Shown: positions 25,401-35,887 of the stretch, in pieces | How the letters are laid out: each line of letters opens with the position of its first letter | Position numbering within the stretch: position 1 is the stretch's first letter | Notes under the pieces: model-generated | What the model was told of the DNA's origin: nothing | Seen by the model: only the letters and a program-made list of their open reading frames with translations | The model's database searches: none | Program-made: the position numbers and the translations under genes | Assembly: GCA_964059195.1 (NCBI GenBank) | Contig: CAXKWD010000006.1 | Span: 179,334,849-179,398,848, forward strand | Direction: 5' to 3' | From: Ectobius pallidus | Taxonomy: Eukaryota > Arthropoda > Insecta > Blattodea > Ectobiidae | Length of the DNA: 64,000 bases

Positions 25401-26032
25401 TTGGACATCGTCAGGAGATTCACAAAGGGAACAACAACACAAAAATTTCCCCCATTTACGTAGCGACTCCCGCAGAATACGAAATCCAGAGAGAATGGAT
25501 CAAAGTAACCCACAGTGATACCACATTTATGTTACGTGCCGAGGGTATGGAGGATGACTGTGCACAGGGTGGTTTTCCGAACAGGCACGGGTGCACGGCA
25601 TAGACCCCTTCCAGCATGGACAACGTACCAACATGCGAGTAGATTTTAGTTCACCTGGTTAAGGCCTGGAGGTCATGCTGAAACGTAGTGACTGTTCAAA
25701 GGTAGAATTTTATCCACTGTACTAAAGTTTTAATAACAGTTTTAATCAATTCATATTTATAACCAGTGGAAAGAGTTGGACCTGGGTTGTGAATTACCTG
25801 GTATGTTGAAAAGAGTAAGACTGTCCTTTCTACAAATCTGCAATTGAGGGCTCCTGGCTGTTGTCTGGCTGTGGTGTGGTCATCAATAGTTCTATGTGTA
25901 AGTCACATTCCATGTCATTACATAGAAAGGTCTGTATTCTTCTATTTTAAGAAATGCTATTTTACAAAGTATAGAGTTCATAAGTTTTAAGTTCGAACTT
26001 ATGATTCCATCCATATTTTCATCATCTTTTCT
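22280..26032. repeat. Array unit 5, truncated
   Basis: Contains the foldback right arm, cassettes a to d and the Penelope-like palindrome, then departs from the array at about 26032 (after CATCATCTTTTCT). The 482-bp duplication, pogo remnant and cassette e are missing. Its last 700 bp are more diverged than the other units and keep GATTCCATCC where units 1, 2 and 4 have GATTAGATCC, so this edge is probably the oldest part of the array. Confidence 0.85.
24303..25808. mobile_element. Palindromic Penelope-like element, unit 5
   Basis: Most diverged copy of the palindrome. The right arm has extra damage: a base is lost in the GGCGGTATGAAATT stretch near 25280, so FEILEVE is out of frame, and a premature TAG sits near 25601 in the tail. 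Flanks are AAAAGAG as in the other copies (24296-24302 and 25809-25815, the right one followed by TAAGACTG). Confidence 0.7.
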
Positions 26033-26059
26033 TAAATATCTTTAGCACACATAATGATA

Positions 26060-26720
26060 CCATATATACCCGAATACTACCCGCCTCCAAATAATGCCTG
26101 CACCCAAATTTTTCGAAAGGAAGTTTGAAAAAAAATATATAGGCCTCTATATACAATTATTTTGCCAGGTTTATTCTTGATTAAACAGTTATAATTAACA
26201 TTACATATCATAAAAAATTAATTATGGTAGGCTAAAATGTAGTTTTAAAAATAACGTGGTAACAGATAGCTGGAAATCTCTCCTTCTTATAAGCGCTGCG
26301 TCTCTTTCAACAACAATAACACTCTCCAGCTGATAGGTGGGAATCACACGTGAAGACGTGCGTTCGACTGGTCCGAATCAAGGTAAAATTCACCGAACTT
26401 TCCCGAATTAGTGCTTCTGCTTGTACTGTAATATTACTTCCTTGGCGTCTCTATACGTAAAGCTTTGTTTCACGGCCAGTCATGGCGGACCATGTGCATT
26501 AGAAAGCACTTTCTTTGTCTCATTTTCCTTTAATTACAGCTTCGCTACTGTTATACTATACTGTGATACTACTACAAAGCATCGTGCTATATTGAGTCGA
26601 TATGGTAGAAACTGTAGAAATTCAGATGAGAGGAGACCAGTATTCAAATAATACCTGCACCCCAGTTTTTCACTCGCGATTTTTGGAAAAAATGTGCGGG
26701 TAGTATTAGAGTATATACGG
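26060..26720. mobile_element. TA-flanked inverted-repeat element (661 bp)
   Basis: Ends are CCATATATACCCGAATACTA (left) and, read on minus, CCGTATATACTCTAATACTA, both continuing as CCCGC. TA flanks both ends (26058-26059, 26721-26722), and the surrounding cassette sequence (CACATAATGATA, then ATTTTGCAACAATTTTAAA) joins as expected once the insert is removed. A subterminal motif CAAATAATGCCTGCACCC (26088) recurs near 26646 as a diverged direct copy. Open frames of 76 and 119 residues overlap this element but show no recognisable domain. Probably a Tc1/mariner/pogo-type MITE; the family is not identified. Confidence 0.65.
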
Positions 26721-26722
26721 TA

Positions 26723-26869
26723 ATTTTGCAACAATTTTAAAGGCCCCAAGAAATTTGAATGATTCACACTTTGTATTAATGTATCCTTTTTGTTCTTTAA
26801 AATCCTAATCTTTTGTTCGTGTATTACAGATATACTACAGTATGCTGGCGTTGACACAATTGGTGGTAT
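26723..26869 (+). repeat. Cassette fragment
   Basis: Cassette sequence resumes after the insert (AAGAAATTTGAATGATTCAC), with the acceptor-like TTACAG at 26824-26829 and GATATACTACAGTATGCTGG. It is then broken by the next element. Confidence 0.6.
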
Positions 26870-28487
26870 AAATAAGAGCAAGCCGCGGCTCAAAACTCAC
26901 TAATTCATAGCAGCTGCTTGGTTTGGTATAAATAAAAGGCGGCTTCCTCAACCACCTGCCTAGCCGTTGCTCAACGACCTTGACAGCTCAGCCACTGCTT
27001 GGGATTTGGTATAAATAAAACTCTCTGTTGGTAGCAGCGGCTTGCTTTTTTCTGAGGCACCTCATTTGCGGACTCAGCTTGCTCAAGTGAAGTTTTTAAT
27101 CGTATTGGCGGGGTTCATGGGGGTGACTTTTTAACCAATATGAGTAATTTATAAGGAACGTAAGGATTATGATGTGCACAGATGTAAAGAACCGGTTGTA
27201 CAATAAAATTGTAAAACATGTGTAACTTATCTTTGTTACTTTTCTTTATTATTATAATAATAATAATCATGAAATAATACATCATTATAAGTCTAACACA
27301 TGCTCATATTTTACCGTTATCAATATGAACTAAAATATTTCAAACGTGAATAATTCTTTTAACACTATTTCAAATTGTAATGCTGTAAACTAAATAACTT
27401 CAAATCTATTATGTAGCAAGTAGATTCAAAACGAACGTATTTTATGAATTAATTATGGAAAATAATTAAATATTAATAAAAGAACTACATATATATGTAG
27501 ACCTACCTTCTTTACTAATAGCAAAACATATTGAAATAAAAATGGAAACTCCATCCTCTTACAAAGCTATTTTATGTGGGACAAAATAAGCTGATCTGAA
27601 CAAATCTCACACCCTTAAAAGCTTATCCGGGTTTGTTTGTCTTGCTATCAATTTGACTATGCCCCCTCTTCAAACAAACATAAATACTTGGAGGGAATGA
27701 AAGAAACGGGGTAGAGCTTTTAGACTCTTCAGTTGTACAGTCTGCACAAGAGCAAACTATTAAAACTGCTAAGATTATAAAATATCCTAATTATTTACCT
27801 AATAGGTACTAAGTATACTTGTGATTTTAGGACAATTGCCTACTCTGTTAAGTATTATTTAAAATGTTAAACTATAATACGTTTCTATGACGGTACAAGT
27901 AAGCAAAATATCGAAATGTGCTTATTAGTATAAAATGTTAACTTTTGTTTATTAAAATTAAGTAAAATTATATCTGTCTACTGTTTTAGTTAAATGCTTA
28001 ATTCATTAATTTACAAGCCTAAACATAATTTTTAGTGCCCTAAAATCAAGGTTTTCTAATAAAACATGAATACTAGAGAATACTGTAGGATAAAAATTCC
28101 TCTGACACTGGGGCTTGAACCCAGGACCTTTTAATACTAGGCCTAGAGATGTAAAAACTACGAGGACATGTTCACACTCTCTTGTCTCTTTCCTTTCTCC
28201 CAAAGTAGCTTTTCTTTCTTTAAATTCAATACTTTTATACATTATATACTGAACTTTAAATTTTAACTCGGTCACAGACAGTCAAGTGGCATGTTTGTTT
28301 ACACAGCTGTCATGTGTCGAGCGGTATGGGATGCAGGTGTCCAAGCACTTGCTACCAGTAGCCTGAGCCGCGGCTATGCAAGGAGGGGAAATTTTTTATT
28401 TATTTGAAACAGCCAGCCGTTGCTAGATTCTCAACCTTCTCATAAGCAACGGCTAGGTAGCAGTGGCTTTCTTTTATTTATAGCACT
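26870..28487. mobile_element. Inverted-repeat element edged by TATAAATAA motifs
   Basis: About 1.6 kb splits a cassette between GACACAAT and CTCAATGTATAACC. The left edge has three direct copies of GGTATAAATAA (26874, 26925, 27008), separated by AAGCCGCGGCTCA and CTAGCCGTTGCTCA. The right edge has the complement (TTATTTATAGCA, GCAACGGCTAGGTAGC, GAGCCGCGGCT). The ends are therefore imperfect inverted repeats built of sub-repeats. The 1.2-kb middle is AT-rich with no convincing frame apart from a possible tRNA-derived relic. No clean target duplication was found, so the exact ends are uncertain. Confidence 0.45.
28060..28150 (-). repeat. Possible tRNA-derived SINE relic (B box)
   Basis: Read on minus, AAGGTCCTGGGTTCAAGCCC matches an RNA polymerase III B box (GGTTCAANCC type) in the arrangement common in tRNA-derived SINEs, followed by CAGTGTCAGAGG. 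No convincing A box could be placed at the proper distance upstream and no target duplication was seen. Tentative. Confidence 0.35.
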
Positions 28488-30210
28488 CAATGTATAACCG
28501 TGAGGATTACAAAGCATGAACTAAGAAGACAGAATTGTAAGAGTGTCCTTTATACAAGTCTACAATTGAGTGCTTCTTCTTTGTGGGCTGTGGCTGTGGC
28601 TGTGGCTGTGGTGTGGTCAACAATAGTTCCAAGTGTAACTCACATCCTCTGTCAGTACATAGAAAAGATGAGTATCGTTTCATTTTAAGAAATTTAATTT
28701 TAGAAAGTTTAGACTTCAAAAGTTTAAAGTTGCAACATCTGATCAGGCGCGGCTCGTGGCTGGGAAGTTAGGTGAAGAGCTAGAGAGCGGCCTAACTAGG
28801 AAGACGTCTGACACCGGTAAGGGTAGATTGCCTGGAATGGAAGCCTACCATTGCATTGCATTGCACCGTATGAAGAGCGCATGCGTAAGTGAAGTAGCAC
28901 TTCACCTACTTCCCCTGAATAACCGCCACTGCATCTGATACCATCCATATTTCATCATTTTATCTGCTACAGAGATGAAGCATTCTCCTCATATATTTGC
29001 TGTAGAGAGAGTAGTTTGTTGTAGCTAGCACTAACCATACTAAAATTGCTGATATATAGGTCAATGCTTTCTTATTAAATTGAAAAGATTTAATTTACTA
29101 CTAAATGTTTTGTAAATTGATATTTTTAGCACATAAAATTCTACATTCGCAACAATTTTAAAACTCCCAAGAATGTTCAATGCCAAAGTAAAGAGTAAAA
29201 AGTTTAAACTTGAAAATTCTGATGCCATCTTTATTTGCATCATGTTTTCTACTCACAATTGAAGCATTGTCCTTTTCTAATTGCTGTAGTTAAAGAGTAG
29301 TCGAGAGTAATTAAAGTATAGTTAGTTGTGCTAACATTACTAAAACTGCAGTTAGATAAGACAATACTTTCTTAATAAATTGAAGACTTAATTCACTTCT
29401 AAAAGTTTTGTAAGTTTAATATTTTTTCTGATAAAATACCGAATTTTTCAACAAATTTAAAGGAATAAAAAAAGAGTATTATTGCTTATTCTAAAAATCA
29501 TAATCTTTTGTTTGTTTCAGATAAACTACTATGTGCTTCTAATTACAGATGTACTACTCTGAGGATTACAAGAAACGAACTAAGAAGATAGAAGTGTAAG
29601 AGTGTCCTTTTTACAAACCTACAATTGAGGGCTCCTGGCTTCTGGTTTCTCTCTACTGGCTGTGGGGTTGTCAGCAATAGTTCCAAGTGTAAGTCACATC
29701 CCTTATCAGTACACAGAAAAGATTAGAATTCTTCCATTTTAAGAAACTCAATTTTACAAAATTCATAGGCTAAGTTTAAACTTCTAATTTCAGAGTCCCT
29801 ACATACTTTTATCACCTTTTCTGCTACAAATGAAGCACTGTCTTTTTCCAGTTGCTGTAGTTAAAGGAGTAGTTCTAATTCCCTTCTAAAATTTTTAACT
29901 TTAATATATATAGCACACGTAATTATAATTTTTGAACAATTTTGAAGGCCCTAAGAAATTTGAATGATTCACACTAAGTATTAATGTATCCTTGCTTATT
30001 CTTTAAAATCCTAATTTTTTGTGTGTGTGTTACAGATATACTACTGTATGCAGGCGGTTACACATGTATAACCCTGAGGATTACAAAACATGAACTAAAA
30101 ACATAGAAGAGTAAGAGTGTCCTTTATACAAGTCTACACCTCTAAGAAGAGTAAGAGTGTCCTTTATACAAGTCTACAATTGAGGGCTCCTGGCTTCTGG
30201 TTTCTCTCTA
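28488..30210 (+). repeat. Cassette cluster (long and short copies)
   Basis: At least three diverged cassettes. The first begins inside the conserved block (TATAACCGTGAGGATTACAA). Others have acceptor-like ends TTTCAG (29515-29520) and TTACAG (30030-30035, preceded by a GT run). The first carries a CTGTGG hexanucleotide run near 28588-28612 that lengthens an antisense open frame as alternating Pro-Gln. No intact gene seen. Confidence 0.6.
28744..28931. mobile_element. hAT-like MITE 1 (188 bp)
   Basis: Flanked by CATCTGAT on both sides (28736-28743, 28932-28939), an 8-bp duplication typical of hAT elements. The ends are imperfect inverted repeats: CAGGCGCGGCTCGTGGCT on the left against CAGTGGCGGTTATTCAGG on the right (minus), both followed by GGTGAAG. 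A GCATT microsatellite lies inside. No coding capacity. Confidence 0.78.
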
Positions 30211-30410
30211 CTCTGAATATGGAGGACACAGGACAGTCTACGAGTGGTGTACTAGTGGAACATATTGAAAACAGTTTCCAAATTGCAGACATTCTGACAA
30301 AACCATTGTGTAAGAAAAACTTTGACAATTTTCGTTGTAAAATGATTGAGGAGGAGTGTTGGTTAATGATGTTTACAACTCGTATTGTAAGTCATAGTTG
30401 GCAACAGTGA
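30211..30410 (+). pseudogene. copia-type polyprotein tail (RNase H end)
   Basis: An open stretch encodes STSGVLVEHIENSFQIADIL followed by TKPLCKKNFDNFRCKMIEEE. The block QIADILTKPL and the spacing to F..FR are diagnostic of the C-terminal end of Ty1/copia RNase H. It joins cassette sequence directly at about 30210, so the rest of the polyprotein is missing. A purine-rich GAGGAGGAG immediately precedes the LTR, as a polypurine tract should, and the frame runs slightly into the LTR before its stop. Confidence 0.75.
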
Positions 30411-30953
30411 AAGTGCACTACGAAATGTTCAGTTGTTATGTTGGCAACCTGTGCACTGTCAGTTATCACATGCAAGCAGCAGTGATGGTGTACGTGACAA
30501 GCAAGCAGTTGAGTATGACCTTCAGTACCTTCAGTATGAACTAGAAAGTTGTAAGAGGCAGATGTGCCTAGTAAGTCTGCAAGTTAGTTATGGTATTGCA
30601 AGTTGTAAGTGAAGGACTTAACCAGCCAGCAAGCAGTAAGAACCTTAATGTTGTACGTGACATTTTGTACGAAGAAAGAACTGAAAGTTATTTGTGAACT
30701 ACACGACATTTATGTGTATTGTGACTTTATCTATGCAAGTGTTAATCTACAAGTGATATATAAACTATATTATATACTGCAAGTCAAGCAGACTGTAAGA
30801 ACTATTATTTATAGAAGTTATTCATTATTGATTCGTATATACAAGTTTCACTGGCCGTATTAATAAAATATAATTATTCTAGTATACATGTGCGTTCTAT
30901 TATTCATAGTATACATGTGGCGTATTCCAAGCTATCCACTATTTTCATCAACA
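30357..30953 (+). mobile_element. copia-type 3' LTR (597 bp)
   Basis: Begins TGTTGG directly after the purine tract and ends TCAACA, giving the short TGTTG/CAACA inverted ends expected of an LTR. An AATAAA polyadenylation signal lies near 30862. No 5' LTR is present, so the element is 5' truncated and has no testable target duplication. The downstream flank is unrelated to the upstream flank, implying a rearrangement. Confidence 0.65.
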
Positions 30954-31954
30954 GTTCAATTAATTTGGATTTTCCATATTAATGTTGTATTACTTTTACC
31001 TTACTTATGTGGAAATAAACATGCAATAGAGGGTGATGCGTTGGCACTCATATGAGCATAATCGCAAATCAAAAGGAAAGTAATTGTGCGGTGAATAACA
31101 TCTTACAGATGCCACATGCAAAAGGTTTATTACGATTATAATTTATGATTTCTGCAGCCCTAAAACGATATATTCTGCTTTTTAACATCGTATACACTTC
31201 GGTTTAACTTTTGCAAACATTACAGATTATCATAATGTTCCTAATTTTTATAAGGACCGAAAATTATATTTAAAAAAAGCTAGAGCTAAAATTCTATTAA
31301 CATATGCTGCAATTTACCGTCATATGCGCTTATGCCAAATTATTTTAAACATAACTGACGATGTGGGAGTTCGTTTTGGTTATCCCTTCCGAAAATTAAA
31401 CAAAACAAAAGCTTACTTTTAAATATGTGATATCAAGACCGATTTTGGTTTAATCATCTATGGTCATGATAGACATTACCAAGACTTTAAATGGGAAAAA
31501 TCACGATTTTAATTACTGTTTTTCTAGGCTTTCGTGACAGACACAAGGGCGTGTGACATGTGAAAAAATTCTGTGAAAATTGCTGAATAATTTGAGTGGT
31601 GTTTCACATCCATAAAAATTTGGTTTCCATATAAATCGTAAACATAGCTAAAGACCACACTATACTCTATATAGCAAGACCATAAGAGCAGTTTAGCTAA
31701 GTTTACGATTTATATGAAAACCGAAGCTTTTCGTGTATCTGATAAACCACTCAAATCGTTCAGGAAATTTCACAGAATTTTTCACATGCAACATGACTTT
31801 ATAAATGCTTCGTAAAAAAAATAAAGAGAAATAACTGCATGAATTTAGCAGTAAAATAAATTTTGTCAGCCATGATGCCTTCTGTAACGACCCATACGAC
31901 TTTTGCCAACCCTCCAAATAAATGTACAAATAGATGTACAAATAGATGTACAAC
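30954..31954 (-). repeat. Zinc-finger module in inverted orientation
   Basis: Reverse complement of the module found forward at 33480-34226 and repeatedly from 38 kb onward. Landmarks in reverse are GGGTGATGCGTTGGCACTCA, the finger core near 31085-31135 (GATGCCACATGCAAAAGG) and CCTCCAAATAAATGTACAAA at the end. It includes the palindrome at 31557-31795. The finger is degenerate, with stops in frame. It ends in short ATGTACAAATAG repeats before a cassette starts. Confidence 0.7.
31557..31795. repeat. Long palindrome (hairpin-forming), inverted copy
   Basis: Two arms of about 100 bp face each other: TGAAAAAATTCTGTGAAAAT, TTTGAGTGG and CCATATAAATCGTAAAC on the left match their complements on the right (GTTTACGATTTATATG, CCACTCAAATCG, TTTCACAGAATTTTTCACA) around a loop of about 35 bp. 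Homologous to 38512-38738. Confidence 0.75.
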
Positions 31955-33325
31955 CCTGAGGATTACAAGAAACGAACCTTAGTTCGATAGAAGAAGAAGA
32001 AGATAGAAGTGTAAGGTAGAAGTGTAAGAGTGTCCTTTTTACAAACCTACAATTGAGTGCTCCTGGTTCCTGGGTTGAGGCTGTGGTGTGGTCAACAATA
32101 GTTCGAAGTGTATCTCACATCCTCTGTCAGTACATAGAAAAGATGAGTATCGTTCCATTTTAAGAAATTTAGTTTTAGAAAGTTTAGTGTTTAAAAAAGT
32201 TTAAAGATGCAACATCTCATACCATCCAGATTTCTGCTACAAATGAAGCATTGTCCTCATATATTTGCTGTAGTTAAATAGTAGTTCAGATTAGTTAAAG
32301 AGTAGTTTGTTGTAGCCAGCACTAACGATACTAAAATTGCTGATATATAGGTCAATGCTTTCTTATTAAATTGAAAAGATTTAATTTACCACTAAATGTT
32401 TTGTAAATTGATTTCTTTTAGCACATAAAATGCTACATTTGCAACAATTTTAAAAGTCCCAAGAATGTTCAATGCAAAGTAAAGAGTTCAGAAGTTTAAA
32501 CTTAAAAATTCTGATTCCATCCCGATTTTCATCTTGTTTTCTACTCACAATTGAAGCATTGTCATCTTCTAATTGTTGTAGTTAAGGAGTAGTTCAGAGT
32601 AATTAAAGTGTAGTTTGTTGTACTAACAATACTAAAACTGCAGTTAGATATGACAATGCTTTCTTATGAAATTAAAACTTTTAATTCACTTCTGAAAGTT
32701 TTGTAAGTTTAATATTTTTTGCACATAAAATACCGAATTTTTCAACAATTTTAAAGAATAAAAAAATAATATTAATCTACCCTTGCTTATTGTTAAAAAT
32801 CATAATCTTTTGTTTGTTTGTTATAGATAAACTACTATGTGTTTCCAATTACAGATGTACAACCCTGAGGATTACAAGAAACGAACTAAAAAGATAGAAG
32901 TGTAAGAGTGTCCTTTCTACAAATCTACAATTGAGGGCTCCTGGCTTCTGGTTTCTCTCTTCTGGCTGTGGGATGCTCAGCAATAGTTCCAAGTGTAAGT
33001 CACATCTTGTATCAGTACACAGAACAGATGAGAATTCTTACATTTTAAGAAACGCAATTTTACAAAGTCATAGGTTAAGTTTAAATTTCTAATTTCAGAG
33101 TCCCTCCATATTTGTATCACCTTTTCTGCTACAAATGAAGCACTGTCCTTTTCCAGTTGCTGTAGTTAAAGGAGTAGTTCTAATTAACTTCTAAAATTAT
33201 AAACTTGAATATTTATAGCACACCTAATTATAATTTTTCATCAATTTTAAAGGCCCTAAGAAATTTGAATGATTCACACTAAGTATTAATGTATCCTTGC
33301 TTATTCTTTAAAATCCCAATTTTTT
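31955..33325 (+). repeat. Cassette cluster
   Basis: Starts inside a conserved block (TACAACCCTGAGGATTACAA) and contains a second cassette with acceptor-like TTATAG at 32821-32826. Sequence from about 32270 is nearly identical to 46440-47400 and, for its right part, to 48280-48690, so it belongs to another segmental duplication. No gene seen. Confidence 0.6.
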
Positions 33326-34226
33326 GTGTGAGAAGGTATTTTTTTTTATTATTCTTGGCACGATGTAATAATAAACAGAACTGCGCACAATGTGCATAGT
33401 TTATTGACTACAGAACTTATTTGGCTTTATACCGTACTAATTACTATGGGATAGCACTTGTAGTGAATAATTTTTGGTAGGGATAAACGAAAGGAACTTC
33501 CACAATCGTCAGATATGTTTAAAATAATTAGGCTTAATCGCATATGGCGGTAAATTGCAGCATATGTTATTAGAATTTAAGCTTTTTTTTTTAAATATAA
33601 TTTTCGGTCTGGATAAAAATGAGGAACTTTACAATAATCTGTAATGTTTGCAATAGTTAGGCCGAAGTGTATAAGATGTTAAATTGCAGAATATATCGTT
33701 TTAGGGCTGCAGAAATCTAAAATTTTAATATTAATGTGGGAGGAAAACCTTTTGCATGTGGTATTTGTAAGAAGTCATTCACCGCACAATTACTTTCCTT
33801 TTGATTTGTGATTACGCTCATATGAGTGTCAACGCATCACCCTCTATTGCATGTTAATTTCCACATAAGTAAGGTAAAAGTAATACAACATTAATATCGA
33901 AAATCCAGGAGTATGCGTACGAAAAAACTGGAAATCCGAACTAAATCAAACTCCACAAGGCAAGTTTCAGAGATTTCTTTGGAGGGTTGGCCAAGGTCGT
34001 ATCAATTGGGCCGTTACAGAAGGGGCTGAAAAAATATATTTTACGGCAAAATTCATGCTGTTAAATTGTCAAAATGACCAATGTAGCTAGTAAACTATGC
34101 ACAAAGAGAGATTCCGAAAGAAACAAATTAGAGATTCATAAAGCTACTCGTACACAGTAGTCTTCTCTAAGCGCTGTGCATACAAAAGCATTTCCAAAGA
34201 AGGGTCCAGTAGAGAATCATTATAAT
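33326..34226 (+). repeat. Zinc-finger module with degenerate finger
   Basis: Spacer followed by the module: GGTAGGGATAAACGAAAGGA, GGCGGTAAATTGCAGCATAT, CGGTCTGGATAAAAATGAGG, then a finger relic at 33737-33790 reading GGKPFACGICKKSF in frame. A conserved stretch at 33935-34090 encodes KFQRFLWRVGQGRINWAVTE. Stops and base losses prevent a continuous product. Probably intron plus exon debris of a C2H2 zinc-finger gene. Confidence 0.6.
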
Positions 34227-34268
34227 AAGGAGAAAGGTTCACCCGAGAGGGTATTTTAGTCTGATTTC

Positions 34269-35887
34269 CTAGTCTTTGCTAAGTTCGTTTAGTGATTTCG
34301 CCTTCGCGCACTTTGTGGCTTGATATCGCTCACACTCTTTGCCACATACTTCACATACGCATTCCTCGCATGGAGAGAGGAACCTCTTTGTCTTACATAG
34401 CTTATGGTGGAACTCATGTATCGCGTATCGCATCACCACATGTCTCATGTCTTGATTTTCCTTTGTCCAATTCCTGTCCAGCATGGCTCCAGTTGCGTAG
34501 AATTCAGGATCTATGTCTCTTTGTTTTTGTCTCCGGCTCTCTATGTGTTTGCCGTATGGTTCTGTGTATGGCATTAGTAGTCTATGACGGAGGTCCTCGA
34601 CATAAAATGTTTCTTTTGTCAATTCATAAACTAGCCGCGAGGGGGCTGTTTTCCCCACTCTGAGAACGTATTTGAGGAAGCGTGCTTTGACTTGCTCTAT
34701 CCTGTTGAAGTCGCTCAATGATAATTTTTCCCATATCATTTCAATTCCATACGTGATGATCGGTGAGATTGTGGTGTCAAAGATTACCATGGCGGTGCAT
34801 AATGACAGGCGGGCTAGGTTCATAATGCTATGTGTTGCTCTTGTAGCTGCTGCTGTTTTATCTTGTATGTGCCTGCTGAAAGATGTCAGAGTCGTTTGGA
34901 GTGTTATGCCCAGATATTTCATTGAGTTGACTACTTTTAGTGGTTCCTGTCCGATTTTGAGATGGTCTTCTGCTGGGAGTCTCCCTCCTCTTCTAAAAAT
35001 CATCTGGACTGTTTTCTCTATGTTTATGCAGAATTCGTTCTCAGTTGCCCATGTTTCTAGTTCTTGTAATGCTTTCTGGAGTTCGTGTTTGTCTGCGCTT
35101 CCTATAGCCATATCATCAGCGTACATTACTAAGATTATGTTTTCAAATTTCTTGATTTTTTCTGTTATGTCGGCTGTAATCAGATTGAATAGTAAAGGAC
35201 TCAACGGGTCACCTTGTGGTACCGTACTCCATTTGTTTGGATTATCTTTTCCGAGGTTGTGATTCCATCGTCTATTTCCAATTTGTTGTACCAGAGGATA
35301 TGTTCTATTACTTCGCTGAGTAGATGTTGCTTTCCCAACATGGTGCCAAGTTTTTCAATTAGTTTTTTCCTGTTGATTAGGTCGAAAGCCTTTGTGTAAT
35401 CTATGAAAGTGCAATAGAACTTCCCTTTTGGTTGTTCTAGCGTGTTTTCGATTTCGTCCATGAGATATTTTACTGCTTGCTGCGTGCTTTTTCCTCTTCT
35501 GAATCCAAACTGGGACTCAGGGATAAAGGAGTTTGTTTCTCTTTCTAGTCTGTTTGCCAGTATTTTGGTGAATATTTTAAACATGTTGTCCTGTAGAGCA
35601 ATTCCTCTATAAGAGTTTGGATTGTCTGTGTTTCCTTTCCCTTTATAAAGTACTCTGATTTTTGCCGTTCTCCATTTGGTTGGTATTGTTCTTGTTTGTA
35701 GGCATTTGTTAAAGAGGTCTGTCCAGAAGGGTAGAAGAAATTCTTGTGATGCTTTTAGGTGCTCTACACATATACCGTCTGGCCCTGCGCTTTTCTTGTT
35801 TTTTGCAGAGTTTAGTGCCTGTTGTATTTCCTCTGTTGTTATTCTTCTTATGTTATCTTGGTTTGAACTGCACGAGTTGTAGGCCAC
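34269..35887 (-). pseudogene. LINE reverse transcriptase (frameshifted)
   Basis: The first part (35887-35201) carries KKSAGPDGI, NPNSYRGIAL, SQFGFRRGKST and FIDYTKAFD (motif A). Five extra bases at about 35220-35224 break the frame inside the block that should read GVPQGDPLSP; just before the break the translation turns into RYHKVTR. The second part (35204-34269) continues with SPLLF, the catalytic YADD (near 35120), MKYLGI, the thumb region and the cysteine motif CEECVCEVCGKEC near 34360, and ends in a stop at 34269. The enzyme copies RNA into DNA at the insertion site in this family. Apart from the 5-bp insertion this stretch is well preserved, so the element is fairly young. Confidence 0.88.

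Larger units (their letters stand above)
1..26032. repeat. Higher-order tandem array (five units)
   Basis: Five head-to-tail units follow one another, with starts at 1 (window edge, inside a unit), 6592, 13184, 15691 and 22280. Spacings are 6591, 6592, 2507 and 6589 bp, and the last unit breaks off near 26032. Copies differ at only scattered sites. Units 2 and 4 share private variants (for example a G inside the T run near 12600 and 21696), units 3 and 5 share others (TTGTTGACTATT near 13213 and 22309), and the right end of unit 3 matches the right end of unit 1. The array is therefore periodic at 9.1 kb as well as 6.6 kb. No intact gene lies inside it. Confidence 0.93.

Noticed and set aside
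26421..26893. Open frames of 76 and 119 residues as genes
   Set aside because: They overlap a TA-flanked inverted-repeat element and its edge, with no recognisable domain or conserved copy.
28060..28150. Functional tRNA gene
   Set aside because: Only a B-box-like sequence is present. No A box or cloverleaf could be formed.
31918..31960. Microsatellite of ATGTACAAATAG
   Set aside because: Only two to three imperfect copies at a junction between repeats. Too short to annotate as its own array.
34292..35262. Plus-strand open frames of 123 and 196 residues opposite the LINE
   Set aside because: They lie antisense to a clear reverse transcriptase and contain no domain.
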